Positions 1 to 5,144 of a DNA stretch of 5,361 bases are shown in pieces. Under the pieces are notes generated by a model, which saw only the letters and a program-made list of their open reading frames with translations, searched no databases and was not told the DNA's origin. The position numbers and the translations under genes are program-made. The stretch lies in the NCBI GenBank assembly GCA_021772355.1, contig JAJFMB010000304.1:1-5361 (forward strand). The letters run 5' to 3'. The stretch comes from Chlamydiota bacterium. Lineage in GTDB: Bacteria; Chlamydiota; Chlamydiia; Chlamydiales; JAJFMB01. Position 1 is the stretch's first letter. Each line of letters opens with the position of its first letter.

Positions 1-88
1 TGACGAAGAGATCCCTCCAAATCTTGGAGACATTATCATACTGATCAACGCAACAATTAAGCGCGTTATGACCACCTCGTTCTCCCAT
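1..88 (-). CDS. possible 5' end of an ankyrin-like protein, cut by the window edge (weak)
   Basis: On the reverse strand an ATG at 88-86 opens a frame that stays open to base 1 (29 codons), beginning MGERGGHNALNCCVDQYD. The stretch GGHNALNCCV followed by NVSKIW resembles the first helix and inter-helix region of an ankyrin repeat (TALHLAV..., IVKLL), and ankyrin proteins are common in environmental chlamydiae. Against this: the frame is short, a TAA lies in frame 13 codons upstream of the ATG, no proper Shine-Dalgarno precedes the ATG (only a G-run almost touching it), and other frames are also open here. It could be the start of a divergently transcribed gene, a decayed fragment, or chance. 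Nothing can be said about function. Confidence 0.17.
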   Translation of the reverse strand, partial: MGERGGHNALNCCVDQYDNVSKIWRDLFV

Positions 89-100
89 TTCCCCAGGAGA

Positions 101-128
101 TTGATCACAACAGCAAACACCATATTAT
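101..128 (+). promoter_or_regulatory. candidate sigma70-type promoter for the 182-3671 cluster
   Basis: TTGATC at 101-106 (4 of 6 matches to TTGACA) and TATTAT at 123-128 (5 of 6 matches to TATAAT) are separated by 16 bp. A transcript would start near 135, ahead of the small ORF (ATG 182) and the hydrolase. It is the best promoter-like pair upstream of the forward cluster, and it lies downstream of the alternative ATG at 68, which argues for the later start of the small ORF. Found by eye only; the DNA is AT-rich, so chance matches are likely. Confidence 0.3.
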
Positions 129-181
129 CGACACAATTCCGCTTTACCCCTTTCACAAAAAAACGGTATTTTCGTCCCGGA

Positions 182-364
182 ATGTTTCACTCTAAAGATT
201 TTACTTTATCTCTAGACTTTTTCCAAATTCGCGCCGCTGTCGATCCATCAAAGCGGGAAGAGTACCTTCACTGGCGTGATCAGTATCAAAATTTTAAGAA
301 GCAAAAAGAGCATCACAAACCTCATCACTCTCCTCCAAGAAGACGTCGGAGGGTTCGTAAGTAG
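182..364 (+). CDS. possible small basic protein, Arg/His-rich C-terminus, 60 aa
   Basis: Not recognised. The frame is open from base 2 to the TAG at 362-364. ATG 182 gives 60 residues and ATG 68 would give 98. The middle of the shorter form looks protein-like (FTLSLDFFQIRAAVDPSKRE, then a charged helix with EEYLHWRDQYQNFKKQKE), while the tail is His-rich and then Arg-rich (PPRRRRRVRK). ATG 182 is preferred because the promoter-like pair at 101-128 lies in front of it and the segment 68-181 reads as random. No strong ribosome-binding site precedes either ATG. The stop is one base before the hydrolase ATG at 366, an arrangement typical of translational coupling. If instead the hydrolase starts at GTG 276, this frame would be a shadow over 276-364. 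A basic tail of this kind could bind nucleic acid or membrane lipid, but that is a guess. Confidence 0.38.
   Translation: MFHSKDFTLSLDFFQIRAAVDPSKREEYLHWRDQYQNFKKQKEHHKPHHSPPRRRRRVRK
348..353 (+). promoter_or_regulatory. Shine-Dalgarno GGAGGG ahead of hydrolase ATG 366
   Basis: GGAGGG sits 12 bases before ATG 366, a slightly long but usable spacing. It is the strongest ribosome-binding site in the first 400 bases and favours 366 over GTG 276, which has only a loose GGGAAGAG about 13 bases upstream. The same bases are read as codons if 276 is the start, so the site alone does not settle the question. Confidence 0.45.
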
Positions 365-365
365 C

Positions 366-1091
366 ATGGATTTGCCCCACACCGGACCCGATTTAAAAGA
401 GGGGATGCTGCCGGCACTTTACTATTTTGCACTTTCAGGAGAAGACAGCCTCTTTCTCGACCCCTATAACCGCCCCGCCGCCTTACTTGCCGATAACCCC
501 ATCCGAGTATTTTCTGCGACCCTTCCAGGTCACGAAAAAGGACGCGATCCGAAACATGCTATGCAATTTTGGGTAGAAGAACTTCTTCACGACCGCAATA
601 TCATTGGCGAATTTGTTAACCGGATCCTAGGTCATATTGACCGTATGATCAAAGAAAAAATTGTCGATCCGGAACGAATCGCTGTCGCCGGACTTTCACG
701 AGGCGGATTTATCGCAACCCATATCGCAGCCAGACACCCCCATATCCACCACGTATTAGGCTTCGCTCCCCTCATTTCGCTTGAATCGTTAAAAGAATTT
801 CCCGATGATTGTCATCACCCCCTTATCCTCAACTTATCCTTAGAAAAACTTGTCAATATGCTAGTTGATAAACATATCCGCTTTTATATCGGAAATCGTG
901 ACGAAAGAGTCAAAACGACGGCATGCTTTTCATTTATTCACCATTTAGCAGATGTCGAATGGCACGCCGGCGTGCGCTCCCCCAAAGCAGAACTTATTGT
1001 TAGTCCCTCCATTGGACATAAAGGACACGGCACAAGTGAAGAATCTTTCTTGGATTGCGTTAATTGGCTGAAAAATGTTTTAATTCATTAA
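366..1091 (+). CDS. alpha/beta-hydrolase (serine esterase/peptidase-like), 241 aa
   Basis: Probable cytoplasmic serine hydrolase of the alpha/beta-hydrolase fold; substrate unknown. Counting from ATG 366, the strand LPALYYFALSG is followed by an oxyanion-type loop region (DPYNRP) and TLPGHEKG. The nucleophile elbow GLSRGG places the catalytic Ser at residue 111. The later strand FYIGNRDERV offers the acid Asp179, and the segment PSIGHKGHG offers the catalytic His (218 or 221). No signal peptide or membrane helix is visible. About 240 residues is normal for a minimal single-domain member. ATG 366 is chosen because GGAGGG precedes it and the upstream small ORF stops at 364. The frame can also be read from GTG 276, giving 271 residues, and part of that extension (ITNLITLLQEDVGGFVSS) looks plausible as protein, so the start is open. 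It is followed after 24 bp by the glycosyltransferase, but no mechanistic link to lipid A is apparent. The fold is secure and the function is not. Confidence 0.85.
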   Translation: MDLPHTGPDLKEGMLPALYYFALSGEDSLFLDPYNRPAALLADNPIRVFSATLPGHEKGRDPKHAMQFWVEELLHDRNIIGEFVNRILGHIDRMIKEKIVDPERIAVAGLSRGGFIATHIAARHPHIHHVLGFAPLISLESLKEFPDDCHHPLILNLSLEKLVNMLVDKHIRFYIGNRDERVKTTACFSFIHHLADVEWHAGVRSPKAELIVSPSIGHKGHGTSEESFLDCVNWLKNVLIH

Positions 1092-1101
1092 TGAAGATCA
1101 C

Positions 1102-1107
1102 TATAAT
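1102..1107 (+). promoter_or_regulatory. perfect -10 hexamer TATAAT just before the GT2 gene
   Basis: TATAAT lies in the 24-bp gap between hydrolase and glycosyltransferase. The -35 position at 17 bp spacing reads TTTAAT (1079-1084), a weak match. A transcript from here would begin around 1113-1115, at or one or two bases before ATG 1116. The GT2 start has no clear Shine-Dalgarno (only a GAAG about 20 bases upstream), so this would be a leaderless message. It may equally be a chance hexamer in an AT-rich junction with the gene read from upstream. Confidence 0.3.
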
Positions 1108-1115
1108 AGATAAAT

Positions 1116-1820
1116 ATGAAATATTCAGTTGTCATTCCATTTAAGAACGAAGAAGAAAATATCGATGAGCTAATCGCCGAGCTTGAGCCTGTCATGACCT
1201 CGCTAAAAGAAGAGTGGGAGTTGATTTGCATCGATGACGTCTCCACCGACAAAACACTAGAGAAGCTTAGGCAACTGAGGAAAGTAAAATCTTTTCTAAA
1301 TGTCATCTCTTTTGAGCACAATTATGGACAGTCCAGCGCCTTTGATGCAGGCTTTAAGGCAGCTCAAGGAGAGTACATCATCACCTTAGATGGGGATCGA
1401 CAAAACGATCCGGGCGACATCCCTAAACTGATCTCCTACTGCCAAAATTACGATCTCGTATGCGGGCAACGGATCAAAAGGCAAGACTCCCCAATCAAAA
1501 AAATAACATCTTATTTTGCCAATCAGGTGCGCAGTCGTCTTTGTAAAGATGGCGTTCAAGACACCGGCTGTTCCCTCAAACTCTACCGCTCTCACTGCTT
1601 GCGCCAAATAAAAATGTTCCATGGTATGCACCGCTTTTTGCCGGCACTATTCCTGATTGAGGGCTTTCGCATTAAGGAAGTTCCCGTTCGCCACCGACAA
1701 CGCATAAAAGGAACCACAAAGTATAATTTTTTAAATCGTTCATTTAACACCGTGGCAGATATGTTTGCCGTGCGCTGGATGCGTAAAAGACGACTACACT
1801 ACAAGGTAAAAGAAAAATAG
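1116..1820 (+). CDS. GT2 family glycosyltransferase, polyprenyl-phosphate sugar transferase type, soluble form, 234 aa
   Basis: GT-A fold, inverting family 2 enzyme resembling DPM1/ArnC/GtrB proteins, which move a sugar from a nucleotide donor to dolichyl or undecaprenyl phosphate at the cytoplasmic membrane face. Visible motifs in order: SVVIPFKNEEENI at 4-16; DDVSTDKT at 40-47 (nucleotide-binding Asp); HNYGQSSAFDAGF at 68-80; the metal-binding DGD at 92-94 followed by QNDP; GQR at 117-119; DTGCSLKLYR at 149-158; HRFLPAL at 172-178 (acceptor region); and RHRQRIKGTTKYN at 192-204, matching the family's R-x-R...G-x-(S/T)-KY element. Family members usually exceed 300 residues with two C-terminal membrane helices. 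This protein ends in a basic, Arg/Lys-rich segment instead. It stops one base before the LAB_N membrane gene, a pairing common for such transferases, so that protein may supply the membrane anchor (inference). Sugar and acceptor are unknown. Confidence 0.9.
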   Translation: MKYSVVIPFKNEEENIDELIAELEPVMTSLKEEWELICIDDVSTDKTLEKLRQLRKVKSFLNVISFEHNYGQSSAFDAGFKAAQGEYIITLDGDRQNDPGDIPKLISYCQNYDLVCGQRIKRQDSPIKKITSYFANQVRSRLCKDGVQDTGCSLKLYRSHCLRQIKMFHGMHRFLPALFLIEGFRIKEVPVRHRQRIKGTTKYNFLNRSFNTVADMFAVRWMRKRRLHYKVKEK

Positions 1821-1821
1821 T

Positions 1822-2505
1822 ATGATAGAACAGTGGCGCGAATTGTTATACCCTATTGGCTATCTCTCAGGAATAGCATTTGGAGTGCGTTTTTTTTGGC
1901 AGTGGATTGCTAGTGAAGTGCACAAGAAGAGCCACGTCCCGCGTATTTTTTGGCATATTTCCCTAACGGGAAACGTTCTCTTAATGGTTCACAGCTTTAT
2001 TCAAATACAGTATCACGTATGCATCACACAAGCGTGCATCATGACAATTGCCTGGAGACATCTCAACCTTTTGCACGAGCAAGATAAACGGGTCAAATTT
2101 ACCACTGTGTTACTACTCATGGCTGCACTCATTTTTACCATTACAGGTCTCTTTTGGGCGCAAAGCTTGCTTACAGAAAATTACTCTTGGTTTCAGACTC
2201 CCGCCTCGAAATGGACATTTTCTAATCAAGTGAGTGTTTCAACGGAATGGCACATGCTTGGATTTGTAGCACTGGGACTCTTCTCAATGCGTTATTGGGT
2301 GCAATGGCTAATTAATGAAAAACAGCAAGTCTCCACTCTAGGAGCCCCATTTTGGTGGTTAAGCCTGCTCGGAAACGTACTTTGCTTACTCTATTTCATC
2401 CGTATCGGCGATCCCGTTAACTATTTAGGACCCATCTGCGGCGTTGTCCCCTACATCCGCAACTTGATGCTCCTCAACAAAACAAAAACTGCAGTCTCTC
2501 CATGA
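1822..2505 (+). CDS. membrane protein with two LAB_N (LpxB N-terminal type) repeats, 227 aa
   Basis: An integral membrane protein with about seven hydrophobic segments (roughly residues 9-29, 42-64, 67-85, 94-114, 144-164, 176-196 and 200-218). It contains two copies of the LAB_N module: residues 12-84 and 144-218. Paired motifs are FGVRFFWQWIASE (20-32) with FSMRYWVQWLINE (154-166), and FWHISLTGNVLLM (43-55) with FWWLSLLGNVLCL (177-189). The second copy keeps the hallmark end, GDP...Y.G...YIRNLMLL; the first copy has diverged there. In Chlamydia the equivalent of this region is fused to the N-terminus of LpxB; here it is a separate protein whose stop overlaps the lpxB start by 4 bp. It starts one base after the GT2 stop with only a modest AAGG upstream. 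LAB_N proteins are also known as partners of GT2 transferases and ArnT-like proteins. Likely role: membrane partner for LpxB and/or the GT2 enzyme in envelope lipid glycosylation (inference). The family call is firm. Confidence 0.9.
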   Translation: MIEQWRELLYPIGYLSGIAFGVRFFWQWIASEVHKKSHVPRIFWHISLTGNVLLMVHSFIQIQYHVCITQACIMTIAWRHLNLLHEQDKRVKFTTVLLLMAALIFTITGLFWAQSLLTENYSWFQTPASKWTFSNQVSVSTEWHMLGFVALGLFSMRYWVQWLINEKQQVSTLGAPFWWLSLLGNVLCLLYFIRIGDPVNYLGPICGVVPYIRNLMLLNKTKTAVSP

Positions 2506-3671
2506 AGCAAGACCCTCAAATTTTTATTTTCGCCGGCGAAAAAAGTGGTGATCTACATGGGTATCACCTCTGTCAATCCCTGCTTCAGCACCTTCCAGAG
2601 TGCCGTCTAAGTGGGGTTGTCGGACCGGAAATGCGCACTTTAAACATCAACACAATCATGCCGATGGAAGAGTTCGAGGTGATGGGATTTTCCGATGTTT
2701 TCCTCTCCTTTCGTAAAATTATCAACCAGTTTCGTTACATTCGCGACCGCATCTTAGCGACTAAGCCTGACGCCGTCATCTTTATTGACTATCCCGGCTT
2801 TAACATCCGCATGGCAAAAGCGTTGCGCAAACGGGGTTACAAAGGAAAACTTATCCAGTATATCGCCCCAACATTTTGGGCTTGGGGCCGCTCGCGCATC
2901 CGTCATATGGCCAATACACTCGACCTGCTACTTACCATTTACCCTTTCGAAAGCGACTTTTTCTCTGATAGCAAACTCTCAGTGAAATACGTTGGCAATC
3001 CCGTTCAAGAAAGCGTCCATACCCACCGCTACCACTCGGAATGGGCAGAAATTCTCGGAATCAGACCGAGTGAAAATCTGATCGCACTCTTCCCCGGCAG
3101 TCGCCGTTCCGAAGTGCGTCGCAATCTACCTATACAGCTACAAGCCGCCAGCCTCTTTCAGAAAAAACACCCCGACGCCTGCTTCGCTATCTCTTGCGCC
3201 CATACCGAAATTATGCCCATGATCCAGGAAATACTAGAAACCAACTCCCTACAACTTAATAAAGATCTCTTTTTCGTCCCAAAACGGTTTTCCTATGAGT
3301 TGATGCGCGACTGTCGCAGTGCCATTTCAAAATCCGGCACCGTCACCTTGGAACTGGCCCTTCACCAACGCCCCACCGTCGTTATGTACGAAGTCTCAAA
3401 ACTCAACTACTTTATTGCCAAAAATCTTCTCCGCCTCAAACTTCCCCATTTCTGCATGGCTAATATCCTCTACGGAGGTACCGTATTCCCCGAGCTTATC
3501 AAAGGAGGCTGCCAACCCGATCGCCTCGCACAAGAACTTCTTCTCCTCAACGACAATCCCACCACCAGGCAAAAATGCATCAACGCCTGCCGTAAAATCG
3601 ACTCAACCCTCCAAGGGTTCCAAACCAGTGACAAAGCAGCTCAGGCAATCATCCAGACACTCCAAGCATAG
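2502..3671 (+). CDS. lpxB: lipid-A-disaccharide synthase LpxB, 389 aa
   Basis: GT19 glycosyltransferase of the Raetz pathway. It condenses UDP-2,3-diacylglucosamine with 2,3-diacylglucosamine 1-phosphate (lipid X) to give the beta-1',6-linked lipid A disaccharide plus UDP, at the cytoplasmic face of the inner membrane. Motifs in order: AGEKSGDLHG at 11-20; VMGFSDV at 60-66; IDYPGFNIRMAK at 95-106 (essential Asp of the family); APTFWAWG at 122-129; YVGNPV at 163-168; LFPGSRRSEV at 196-205; SKSGTVTLELAL at 276-287 (C-terminal UDP-binding Glu); PTVVMYEVS at 291-299; and LPHFCMANIL at 314-323, the counterpart of the usual LPN-containing motif. Length matches free-standing LpxB (E. coli about 380). 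The ATG overlaps the upstream stop as ATGA, and no Shine-Dalgarno precedes it, so translation probably depends on reinitiation from the LAB_N gene. It is the last gene of the cluster. Very secure. Confidence 0.97.
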   Translation: MKQDPQIFIFAGEKSGDLHGYHLCQSLLQHLPECRLSGVVGPEMRTLNINTIMPMEEFEVMGFSDVFLSFRKIINQFRYIRDRILATKPDAVIFIDYPGFNIRMAKALRKRGYKGKLIQYIAPTFWAWGRSRIRHMANTLDLLLTIYPFESDFFSDSKLSVKYVGNPVQESVHTHRYHSEWAEILGIRPSENLIALFPGSRRSEVRRNLPIQLQAASLFQKKHPDACFAISCAHTEIMPMIQEILETNSLQLNKDLFFVPKRFSYELMRDCRSAISKSGTVTLELALHQRPTVVMYEVSKLNYFIAKNLLRLKLPHFCMANILYGGTVFPELIKGGCQPDRLAQELLLLNDNPTTRQKCINACRKIDSTLQGFQTSDKAAQAIIQTLQA

Positions 3672-3773
3672 CACGGCATTGTTAACAATTATCTAAACGT
3701 AAATACTTTCTTTATACACCTCCTATCCAACTCAGATATAATTAGTTATAACTAGGATTATTAGAGGTTATTA
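3672..3773 (+). promoter_or_regulatory. intergenic region with promoter and RBS for the kinase gene
   Basis: AT-rich 102-bp gap. TATAAT at 3737-3742 is a perfect -10 hexamer; 18 bp upstream TATACA (3713-3718) matches 4 of 6 bases of TTGACA. A transcript would begin near 3749 and give a leader of about 25 bases. AGAGG at 3763-3767 lies 6 bases before ATG 3774, a well-placed Shine-Dalgarno. The region also contains the 12-bp palindrome ATTGTTAACAAT at 3678-3689. I see no intrinsic terminator after lpxB. The kinase therefore seems to have its own promoter. Confidence 0.45.
3678..3689. repeat. 12-bp perfect palindrome between lpxB and the kinase gene
   Basis: ATTGTTAACAAT is self-complementary with no loop, so it would not form a stable terminator hairpin. 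It lies about 24 bp upstream of the candidate -35 element. A dimeric regulator could bind such a site, but a single copy in AT-rich DNA proves nothing. Confidence 0.25.
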
Positions 3774-5030
3774 ATGGCGACATCTGCAAACTACGCGTTG
3801 GGCAGTGCTCCTCTCGAGGGATGTCAACTCCCTACATTAAGAAACGATAAAGGAAAAAACCCCGTACCTTCAAGCAGCTTTGAAGGAACAATTTCTGATT
3901 CACTTGACGTTTCAGCCGATTTAGTTGAGAGAACCTACAGTAAAGCACGACAGGTCTTAGGGACCGTCAGTGAAACAACCTTTTTTCAAGGAACCGGTGA
4001 GAACCTTCCCTTCATTGTAATCCCTCATAATAGGGCAGAAACAAAAGAGAATGATCCAGCCAATAGCATAAAAAAATTCGGTGATAGTCTTTTAAGACCA
4101 GTTGCAGATAAAGCATACTCTGCGCAGCCGCAAACAGGCAATATCCATCCCACCTTAATATTGATAGGAACCGAACTGGGCCAAGGGCGTTGTGCGACCG
4201 TCTACAAAGGTTATGATACCGATATTGGTGAGTGTGCAGTCAAAATATCCAAATGTGATGAGAAATGTTATAGAAGCCTTAGTAAAACGCTCGAGCACGA
4301 ATACCGCATCTTGCGTCAGATTCATAAGAACGGCAAATTAGAAGGAATACAACTGGCACCCTACAAAATCGTAAAAATTGTTGATAATGAAGGTGTGAAA
4401 ATAGTTGTTATTGAACCTGCTTATGATAGTGACTTGGACAACGCTAATCATCGCATCAAAGAGACTAATCAAACACGAGTAAAACAGTTGACAAGAGGGC
4501 TGTCAACCTTAGATGAATTAAGTATTTTTCATGGAGATATTAAAGAAGAGAATATTTTCGTAAAAAAAGGGCGCTGTGATCTTGCTGATTTTGGTGATGT
4601 AAGAAGTTATGCAAAAGTGAAAGAGAGCTACGATCAGTTTTTCCCCCTTAAAAAAGAAGATCCTAAACGATCTGAAAAAGCGAGTACCATTTTTGGTATT
4701 CACTCAGCCCGATATGTCGCCTTAGATGATAAAATAGCGTTCTTTAGTTCATTAGAAAAGGGTGGAGATTGGTCAACATGTGAGCAAATCCTAAGAAAAA
4801 GGGATATCTACGCTCTTGGTATGACTCTTCTTAATACCTATTGCGACAACTATGACCTTTGTCCCGATTTTCTCAGCCTATTCAGGGATAAGGGATGTAT
4901 ACCTAGAAAACTACATCCGTTATTACAATCTAAAGGGTTTACAGAACAACAAATCCTAATGATCGAGCGTATGATCAATAAAGACTATACTAAACGTCCA
5001 ACTGCCAAAGAAGTCGCAGCAGTTTTCTAG
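3774..5030 (+). CDS. eukaryotic-type Ser/Thr protein kinase with long disordered N-terminus, candidate secreted effector, 418 aa
   Basis: Residues 1-125 are polar, rich in Ser, Thr, Asn and Pro, with no signal peptide, membrane helix or recognised domain. Residues ~128-418 form a full protein kinase domain: glycine loop LGQGRCATVYKG (135-146), ATP-binding Lys157 in CAVKIS, helix-C Glu174 or Glu176 in LEHEYRIL, catalytic loop HGDIKEEN with Asp255, Lys257 and Asn260, metal-binding DFG at 272-274, helix-F DIYALG (344-349), and the late Arg408 in KRPTAKEV. All catalytic residues are present. The HRD Arg is Gly254, so it is a non-RD kinase, and the APE motif is degraded to ALD after ARYV (312-318). 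Housekeeping bacterial PASTA-type kinases carry a membrane helix and extracellular repeats, which are absent here. The layout fits a type III secreted effector acting in the host cell (inference). It has its own promoter and AGAGG ribosome-binding site and is more AT-rich than lpxB. Kinase fold is near-certain; the target is unknown. Confidence 0.92.
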   Translation: MATSANYALGSAPLEGCQLPTLRNDKGKNPVPSSSFEGTISDSLDVSADLVERTYSKARQVLGTVSETTFFQGTGENLPFIVIPHNRAETKENDPANSIKKFGDSLLRPVADKAYSAQPQTGNIHPTLILIGTELGQGRCATVYKGYDTDIGECAVKISKCDEKCYRSLSKTLEHEYRILRQIHKNGKLEGIQLAPYKIVKIVDNEGVKIVVIEPAYDSDLDNANHRIKETNQTRVKQLTRGLSTLDELSIFHGDIKEENIFVKKGRCDLADFGDVRSYAKVKESYDQFFPLKKEDPKRSEKASTIFGIHSARYVALDDKIAFFSSLEKGGDWSTCEQILRKRDIYALGMTLLNTYCDNYDLCPDFLSLFRDKGCIPRKLHPLLQSKGFTEQQILMIERMINKDYTKRPTAKEVAAVF

Positions 5031-5144
5031 CCATAGCCTGAGTCACGTGTAAATCCAAATCATAAACTATTAATAAGTTCTTTAATTAAAATTAATAATT
5101 TTAAAATACAATGACGCTTACTAATTAAACAAGAGGGTAATTAT
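5031..5144 (+). promoter_or_regulatory. AT-rich intergenic region with RBS for the next gene
   Basis: A 114-bp gap, very AT-rich in its second half. AAGAGGG at 5131-5137 is a strong Shine-Dalgarno 7 bases before ATG 5145. TAAAAT at 5102-5107 could be a -10 box, with only a poor TTCTTT (5078-5083) at -35 spacing. Self-complementary stretches TTTAATTAAA (5081-5090) and ATTTTAAAAT (5098-5107) are present, and CACGTG at 5044-5049. No terminator-like GC hairpin with a T-run follows the kinase stop. Confidence 0.4.

Noticed and set aside
15..29. Perfect 6-bp inverted repeat CTCCAA-ATC-TTGGAG
   Set aside because: Short stem with a 3-base loop and no T-run after it on either strand, so not an intrinsic terminator; likely chance.
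68..181. Longer form of the small ORF starting at ATG 68
   Set aside because: The extra 38 residues look random, no ribosome-binding site precedes ATG 68, and the best promoter-like pair lies inside it.
1088..1321. 77-codon reverse-strand frame, Ser-rich
   Set aside because: Antisense of the well-supported GT2 gene; the Ser-rich product mirrors Glu/Asp/Lys codons on the other strand.
1386..1631. 81-codon reverse-strand frame
   Set aside because: Lies entirely opposite the catalytic core of the GT2 gene and has no recognisable domain.
2048..2233. 61-codon forward frame inside the LAB_N gene
   Set aside because: Out-of-frame shadow of a gene with clear paired LAB_N motifs and no ribosome-binding site of its own.
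2785..2985. 66-codon forward frame inside lpxB
   Set aside because: Alternate-frame shadow; the lpxB frame here carries conserved family motifs.
3319..3696. 125-codon Pro/Ser/Thr-rich forward frame over the lpxB 3' end
   Set aside because: Produced by the C-rich codons of lpxB read in another frame; the lpxB frame holds the UDP-binding motifs here.
3672..3700. Terminator after lpxB
   Set aside because: The palindrome ATTGTTAACAAT has no loop and no GC-rich stem, and no T-run follows.
4518..4703. 61-codon reverse-strand frame opposite the kinase
   Set aside because: Antisense of the kinase catalytic loop and DFG region; no independent support.
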